From the NCBI RefSeq assembly GCF_037975245.1, contig NC_092577.1, forward strand, positions 34,046,898 through 34,110,897: a stretch of 64,000 nucleotides of DNA, read 5' to 3'. Below the pieces are notes generated by a model. That model made no database searches, was not told the origin of the DNA, and saw only the letters and a list, made by a program, of their open reading frames with translations. Numbering within the stretch: position 1 is the stretch's first letter; each line of letters starts with the position of its first letter. The stretch comes from Apostichopus japonicus. Lineage: Eukaryota; Echinodermata; Holothuroidea; Aspidochirotida; Stichopodidae. Shown in pieces: positions 46,852 to 64,000 of the stretch. Both the position numbers and the translations under genes were made by a program.

Positions 46852-49800
46852 GTTGACACCGTTTTATGCCGCACATGTACAACAAATGAGTACTGTTTAT
46901 TGTTAACTTTGTTTATGAATACAATAAGTCTGTTTAGTTGTCTGTGACGTAACAAAGTGATCATGTGATAATCTATGAAAGAGAAGCGTAGGCTAGGGTT
47001 TATTGCTCACGCGCAACGCGCATTGGGCGCCATCGCTTACGCACATATCAGATATGAATATAGAGATGTATTTGACACGGAGAGAATTATCTCCAACGCG
47101 CTATAGCAAACACTCATAATAGTGCAATCATCAGATATGCGTATTTGCCGACTTTCACCTAGTTGGTATGTTTTATTGACGTCAGAAATTCCCCGTATGT
47201 TAATACACAACTCCACAAAAGTTCGGGTCACAACGTTAACTCGGTTTGCTTTTTCCTTGTAAAGATTTTGTAAATGCCGCCGGTTCATTCTGAGTTTACA
47301 TTGAGATGCGTTCATCTTACTTAGGCGAATTTAAACCTACATGAAATTGTGCACATAGATATATGTGACGGCGCTATGACAAAATCTTGGATTGAGAAGA
47401 TTTGCCTATGCGACGGTTGTACACGAGAAAATAGCTGTTTGCAAATAAACTTTCAACGAGGTTTTAATTAAGAATATGAAGCGAAGTCCGAATGACTCGA
47501 AAAATGAAAATATTTAACACAACTTTCTCTCAAGGAAAATATTCTAGTAATTATAATGTCCTCATGTTGATGGCTGGTACATGCTTTTGTAGATAACAGT
47601 GTACAATGCATGTTTGTTTTTTCTTGCTTCAGGTTTATTCTTTATTTATTTTTTTCCATTTATTTGTATTTCCATATAACACTGCTCCTGTCAGACAGAG
47701 GTGATTATCATACATAACTGAGGGCGTACTTCTCTTTTAGTTAACTGAGCCACGTTTTGTATCACATTTTCGGTTTCTATCGCGGTATACCTGATGGGTT
47801 TACCACAAAATACGATATAGTTAGTCATTTCGACAAAACGTCATAGCCGTATGTACATTTATAGTGCCGGTATGTGTTAGTCGCTACAATTGCCTGTACA
47901 TCCCTCAACCATTGCTTATGAAACACTGTATTGGATGATGATATTATGCCTAAGCTATAAATTAAATTGATTAGTATTAAACAGCAGAGCTTCCTTCCCT
48001 AAAGACAAAACACAGAATGAAATTGTAGTAAACACTACTGAAACAATATTCTTGATATATATTTATAGTTCTTATGGAATGTGGACGAAAACATCGAAGC
48101 TGGTCAATGCAGTCCACCCCTTCACTATGCGTCAATTATATACACGTTTAGAATTCATTCTTATCTTACACTCTCCTCGTCATAATCCGTAGACAAACAT
48201 TAGTCGTTAGTTTGTGTGATCCGATTCACAGGTTATATCACTGATAATCTGACAATCAGCACAGTAGAGCGACTTTAAGAGAAACCGTTTGTTCATTAAC
48301 AGTTGAGATAGAACCAACGTTACATCACCACCTCAGGAAATACCAAATCGTCTTTTCATCTAAAGAGATCTGGCATATCCAACTTCAGAACTTGGATTTT
48401 ATCCAGTAGATATTCTACCGATTTGACATTGTGAGTACTGCATTAACCTTTAATGTTATTAAATAGGGAAAACCCTGTAAGATTTGTCAAATATGTGTCC
48501 CAAAAAATTACAATAATGTTAGTTCATGTCCGGCTTAATCAATTCACCTAAAGAAATGCGACGTATAACTTACAGATTTTTTACCTTTCTGACGAACAAA
48601 GTACAAACTTTCATGCATTCTGAGCCTTGATACCGATGGGTATATGGAGAAGGACGGGGTGGATCTTGTGGTATGGGTCTTGTCTCAGTCAGGGACGTAG
48701 CCAGGGGGAGCAGGGGAGCGACTGCTCCCCCCTTTCAGTGTCGAAAAATGTTAAAAACTGTTGTTTTTTGGCATGATATTTTGTCAGTGCTCTTTTGATC
48801 TTGAATACTCGTCAGCTCCGCTCGATTATAATCGTAGTAAAATTCGCACCTACTGATTCAGCTACTTAGTTTGGCAGATGCAATTAGCTATATTTAGCAT
48901 ATAGCCTATTACAATCCTACAGTTAGCCACTGCGTAATAAAATACATATAGCCTACCTAACCGCACTCGATGGAGTGTCACGAACCGTATGCACAACGAC
49001 GACGACAACGTGCGTTCTCATCCTTTCTATGATTCGTCAGAAGTTGTTGCACGAACAGCATGTTATGAAGCTAAGCAGTAGCAATCGTACGTGATACGCG
49101 CTTCCTATAAATAATTATTACACTGCTAAATATAAGTTTATATTGTCCATCAGTTAACTTCGTCAAATGTATTAAAGTCCAGACATTGGACAATACACAA
49201 GAATCATCCTACTGGAAAAATTGCAAAAGAGCACTATGTTTGTCTTTCTGATATAATATGTAAAAGAATATGTAAAAGAATAATTCAACAAAATAGCTGA
49301 TAATATGATATCATATGATAATGATGAAACTGGGAAAACTTTGCACCAGATCGCATCTAAGGACCTTCAATTGTTCAAAAATGTCTCAAAGGAGAGGGGG
49401 ACACCCCTCCCTTATTTGAAAAAGTAGTTTGAGTAGTTCAGTTCAAATGACATGATATTAAACAGCATAACACAAATGAAAACGGACAGTGTTTAAAGGC
49501 TTAATTGGGCAATCCCCATATAGAATATTGCACTATATAGCATATCACGTGGTTTGGAATTTGTATAACTATATTTTAATACGTATGACTATGTTGTTAT
49601 TTAGATAACTATGATGTAACTTCATTACTCAAGAACAAACTTAACTACTTGGAAAGTTTGTAGGACTCTTGTCATTCTTTGAACCACAATACAGAAAGAT
49701 TTATCAGTCGATCTCTTGATAACTTGATCTCGTCTTTCTTTGTTTATTTTTGCGAGATACAGTGGCCTATATTTGACCTTTTTTTGCACTTCTCTTATCT

Positions 49801-50653
49801 TCAAAGATAAATATCGATAATATCTGGAAACTAAAAGAATAAATAAAATATACCTGGGCATTTCAGTGGTATAACATAATTTTAGACAGTGTTTGAGCCT
49901 TTTGTCGCCCACACTCCTCACAGTCAGCAATTGTAGTATCAAACATGAATAAATCCTCTTGAAGGTTTTCAAATTTTTACTTTGTTTTCTCTTGTTTTGC
50001 GTTCCGTAGATTGTCCGTCGTAATTATCCCCTGTCAAATCGTATGATGTGAAAAACTGTGTGTTGACCTACAAGAAATCCGAAATATAAACAATGTCGCC
50101 CATCTCTATCTCATCCAAAGGTTAATCCCGTTTTACACATATTACGAAGAATTAATCTTCTCACCTGATAAAATGATTTGTCTTATTCATTCCCTCAATC
50201 AGTTTTTTTGGGAGGTGGGGAGGTGGATGGTGGTGCAAGGGGGGGGGGGGGTTCATGCTTCTCTATCCAAGTGCAGGTTTGATCAGCTGGGAAGGCATAT
50301 TCTTTTGTCATAAGAATAGAGATGTTTCAAATCAGTATTTTCTAGTGCATTTGTCTTGACTTTATATTAATATTTTAGATTGCTAATAGTTGCACAAGGT
50401 TGGAGCATATTCCTAGCGGCTTTGATCTTTAAAATTATGCCCAGAATTTTTGAGGGGTATTAAAATAGACCAATAATGATCTCATCGTAGGCATCTACTT
50501 TAATAGGTGGCAGAAATTTAAAAAAAAAAAAAAGCTTGCTGAAATTTGAGTATTAGTGACCAGTTTCTGACTTTCTAGCATATGAGCGAATTGCCAAAAT
50601 CATGTCTTTTGTTTTATTTAATTATGTTTTTTATCTTTATTTTAACTAATCAG
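46852..50653. other. Intergenic region between genes D and C
   Basis: AT-rich. The only clear feature is a hAT-like left end at 48690. A 115-aa open frame at 49625-49972 (minus) is basic and has no support. Poly-G runs at 46567 and 50240 are simple sequence. Confidence 0.5.
48690..48800 (+). mobile_element. Left end of a hAT-like MITE, right end not found
   Basis: cagggacgtagccagg begins at 48690, followed at once by a G-run/C-run hairpin (gggagcaggggagcgactgc tcccccc). The expected inverse end was not seen within the next few kb, so it is truncated or its right end is too diverged to see. Confidence 0.6.
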
Positions 50654-50662
50654 AATACCAAG

Positions 50663-60985
<10,323 letters not shown>

Positions 60986-61833
60986 GATGTATGAAGGGTG
61001 TTAATAAGGAACGCCAAATATGTGACATAAAATGAACAGCGGTCCTGATATAACAATACACGGTCGGTTTGGTACCATTGTGGTCCAATAGGTCAAGCTT
61101 TACATAATAGACGACATTTTCAAGTCATTATCATATACCAAAAAAATATGATATAATATTGTAAGTAAATATTTTATCTCAATATATCAGATTTTATTAT
61201 TAGGCAATACAATGTACAAGATCTAATCTCTCATATATATATATATATATATTTTGACAATTATAGAAGCCTTTTGGATATACAGGAAATTCGACCTATG
61301 ATATTTTGAAAATGTGTAATATGGGTCGCATACGACTTAGGTGTAGTTAAGTGTAGTGTTGAAAGGTCGTGGGTCCTCATAATGAATAAACCTTCACAAT
61401 TTTCAAACTGCCTAATAAATGCAAAATTTAAATTTACACCCCTCCAACCAGGCCCCATGGTTTGCCTTGGAATTGGTTTATTTATCTCCGTATCGATTTA
61501 TTTGAAGTTGGAAAAGACTGCCATTATTCATGATAAAGTTGGATGACGTCATATTAATATCATGAAACTGAATTAAAGTCGGTTAATTCTTCTTGTTCTT
61601 CCCCCAACAATTTTATAATAATCCTCAATTATGATAAAAACAATATTAGAATATGGCAGAGCCGTATATAGAGAGAGTTTGGCCAACTGGCGATTTGTGA
61701 CGTCACACGCAAACCATGGGCATCAAAATAGGTCCAGTTGTCGTTACCAGTTGCGCGAAACACGAAAAACACCACACACAATATATAGCAGCTTTGCACA
61801 CTGTGCTCGTTGCGAACAAACGAAGCGACTCAG

Positions 61834-61880
61834 AATGTCAGATTTTGACAGGCATACGAGGAACAAAATGGATATCAGGT
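61834..61880 (+). other. Possible first exon of a downstream transcript (weak)
   Basis: A TATA-like tatata at about 61782 precedes an ATG at 61834 opening MSDFDRHTRNKMDI, followed by a good donor (cag|gtaatg). Candidate acceptors at 62161 and 63071 lead to stops within 5-15 codons, so a non-coding RNA or chance is as likely. Confidence 0.2.
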
Positions 61881-62181
61881 AATGAATTAGAGTATGCGTT
61901 AGTTAATGACATTTACGTTTATCTTCACACCTGAAATGCATAGAAAACTAGCTGAAAACATGTTATTACACTTGTTTTATTTTACGCCTCATACTACTAG
62001 TCCTACTTTAGTCATACAAACGAAAAGCACACATCACAGTCCTGGCTAGGCTAGATTACAGACGCACAACTATAGCATCAGGCCTACATTAATAGATCCT
62101 TCAATTAAATAAAGTAGGCCTGCACATAAAATGACAATTTATGCTTCACTGATCTTTTCAGGTTTGCCAAAAAGTAGTTGT

Positions 62182-62382
62182 ACCAGAGGTCATTGTATTA
62201 AACTCCAGAAGTTACATAGTAGGATTAATATTCGGCATAACTTTTTCTCTAAAGTCTAATACAACTTATACAAGGGTTGTGAATGGATGGAATGGTTTGC
62301 CTGAGAAGGTTGAATTGCAAGTAGTGTGAATGGGTTTAAGAATACTTTGGATGAGTACATTAAGCATTGTAATTGGGTATGA
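62182..62382 (+). pseudogene. Remnant of a non-LTR retrotransposon reverse transcriptase C-terminus
   Basis: Translates as RGHCIKLQKLHSRINIRHNF FS, stop, then TRVVNGWNGLPEKVELQ, a frameshift, then SVNGFKNTLDEYIKHCNW and a stop. The pattern [F]FS..V.N.WN.LP..V....SVN.FK..LD.Y is the familiar C-terminal tail of LINE-type ORF2 proteins. An in-frame stop and one frameshift show it is dead. Confidence 0.8.
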
Positions 62383-64000
62383 CATTTGATGTCCTCAGTT
62401 TTATTCCTCTCATATAGCCTTAGGGTCCTTAATGGGGACTTGAATGTCTCTCCTGGTTTTTTTTTCTACTAAACTAAACTATATACTTGAGTGTAGGAGT
62501 TAGCAATAGTTGGGAGTCTGTGGGCAAACCTAAGACTGATATTGTGGTGTTAATTTCTCAGGAATGTAGTACTAGGCTATAGTAGGTGCAACAGATTGAA
62601 TGGGTCTGTCGAGAAAAAAAAAACCTGCAACAACTGAATACTGGTGTATGTTGTAGCTTATGTATTTTCCATTAACATATATACTATACTGTCATGTCCT
62701 TAATAAGGTTTCATGGATCACACTGACATAGTGTGCCTACTTGTCAGTGTTGTCAACTGAGCACAGGGCTGATGACATCATTCAGTTTGTTATTATGCAG
62801 ACAGCAAATGGCCATAATGATAATTATGAATTGTTACTTATTCTTCATACTGCCCTTACTGGCCTTACCTGAACAGTGATGTATAAAAATGCAAGAAGTC
62901 GTTAAGCTTTTCATTTAAGAATCGTTTCAGCCTGTCCTATTTCAAACATATGATTGGCAGGTTTCCATGTTACATAGCTTATCAAACTGGAGCTGTTCTG
63001 TAAAGCAAGAAAATCACACATATGCATGCATACAAACACTCATATATAACAATTTCTGAATATCTTTTCAGCTGCCCAAAGGTACTGGAATGCAAGCTCT
63101 GTTGGGTGAATTAAAAAAACCTCATTGTACTCTTTTATCATGGTCAGCGTAGCTGGAACCAGCAATGATGGTGATGTGGATTTGACAGTACCTAGACAAG
63201 AATTCAATAGCTGCTTTGTGTTGAAATGGGTTCAACTTGCTCAAGGCCATGACAGGATGACGACTAGGCATTAGGATGAATTATCTGTTGCAGAGCTCTA
63301 TAAACCAGGCAGTTGTTAAAACATCCATTGGGTGACCGTCTACCAGGCACTGCATCGCAGAAGCAAAATGAAGTGTGTGTGATACCTTCATCTTATGAGA
63401 GTGCAATGGTATCAGTGTGGCCTCTGTCAATTTGGCTTCAAGTCTTTGTTTTCGTGAAAGCTGAGAAGATCTTTCAGTGGTTTCACACTGACCTCTGTAC
63501 TTGACAATTCATGTGTATTTGCCAGCTCAGGAGAAAGCCAGATTTTAATTACATTAACCAATGCTGACTTTTTTTTGGACATGTGGTACATCTGCAAGGA
63601 GGTGAAGGAAGCAGTTGAAGTTGCATGGATGTGGAATCTTGTTGATAGTCTGGCAGTCTTATCCACAGATTATCCCAAAGCTTCTACACATTGCCACATT
63701 CAGAACTTATTACATTGATAAACTTGAAAATGGCAGGAATCTAACGAAGCACCCATCAGGGGAATTTGTTTGTATAATTATTGAAAGCTGTGACCTTCTG
63801 ATGTGACAGACTAATGTGCAATAAAGGGCAGTAGATTACCTTGTAAATGAACCTTGTTATTGTTTGATTGTATCTAATGTTTGCAAAATTTTAAGTTGCA
63901 TGCTACCAATTGAAACATAATTCTTTCTCTATTAATGGGATATAAATACTTCTCCTTAAAGGGTGTGGAGACTCCCGCACAAAGAAACGTCTCATGCTGG

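Larger units (their letters stand above)
60986..64000. other. Region downstream of gene C
   Basis: Contains probable gene C 3' UTR/flank (to about 61430, with AATAAA at about 61384 and aataaa at about 61414), a short TA run (61232-61252), a possible promoter and first exon near 61.78-61.88 kb, and a retrotransposon remnant (62182-62382). From 62.4 to 64 kb nothing is recognised; an aataaag near 63821 could end an untranslated exon. Confidence 0.45.

Noticed and set aside
49625-49972. 115-aa minus-strand frame MKTFKRIYSCLILQLLTVRS..
   Set aside because: Weakly signal-peptide-like start and very basic body, but no family, no splice or promoter context, and AT-rich enough to arise by chance. 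Worth only a transcript check.
50582-50662. Upstream in-frame ATG for gene C
   Set aside because: The added residues are encoded by what looks like an intron polypyrimidine tract ending in an AG, and genes A and B have no hydrophobic leader.

Overview
This window is animal nuclear DNA: spliced genes with GT..AG introns, an AT-rich background, long (TA)n arrays, tRNA-derived SINEs and many short non-autonomous DNA transposons. It holds three related multi-exon genes for organic anion transporting polypeptides (OATP/SLCO, a 12-TM transporter family with an extracellular Kazal-like loop). The transporter sequences and the repeat style suggest a marine invertebrate deuterostome, perhaps an echinoderm. 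That placement is inference; no species-diagnostic gene is present.

Layout. Gene A (OATP, minus strand) starts at 12237 and its first five coding exons run down to 2541. The rest lies beyond the left edge, so 1-2540 is intron. Gene B (OATP, minus strand) is complete, with 11 coding exons from 34175 down to 19487 encoding 748 aa. A small unrecognised gene D (minus strand, 46851 down to about 44466 or 44334) encodes a predicted secreted cysteine-rich protein. Gene C (OATP, plus strand) is complete, with 11 coding exons from 50663 to 60985 encoding 702 aa. From 61 to 64 kb there is a decayed non-LTR reverse transcriptase tail and no convincing gene.

The three OATP genes share every comparable intron position and phase, and several exon lengths are identical (255/255, 65/65, 312/312, 122/122 nt). 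They are tandem duplicates; C is inverted relative to A and B, so B and C are divergent with D between them. All carry the TM6 signature region (SPLWVGxWW), and B and C carry the cysteine-rich fifth extracellular loop. They are predicted to be plasma-membrane carriers of amphipathic organic anions. The CGW..RP..Q lead-in to TM1 and the LERRF motif look most like subfamily 4A, by recognition only.

Repeats are the other major content. At least six hAT-like MITEs or nests have recognisable ends, three with exact 8-bp target-site duplications. Although their terminal inverted repeats differ, they share a G-run/C-run hairpin just inside the left end and, in most, a ~100-bp module near the right end. 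A separate foldback element occurs twice (23039-23346 and 43378-43691) with different exact 7-bp target duplications. Three SINE families and numerous minisatellites lie mainly in introns. No CRISPR, rRNA or convincing functional tRNA was seen.
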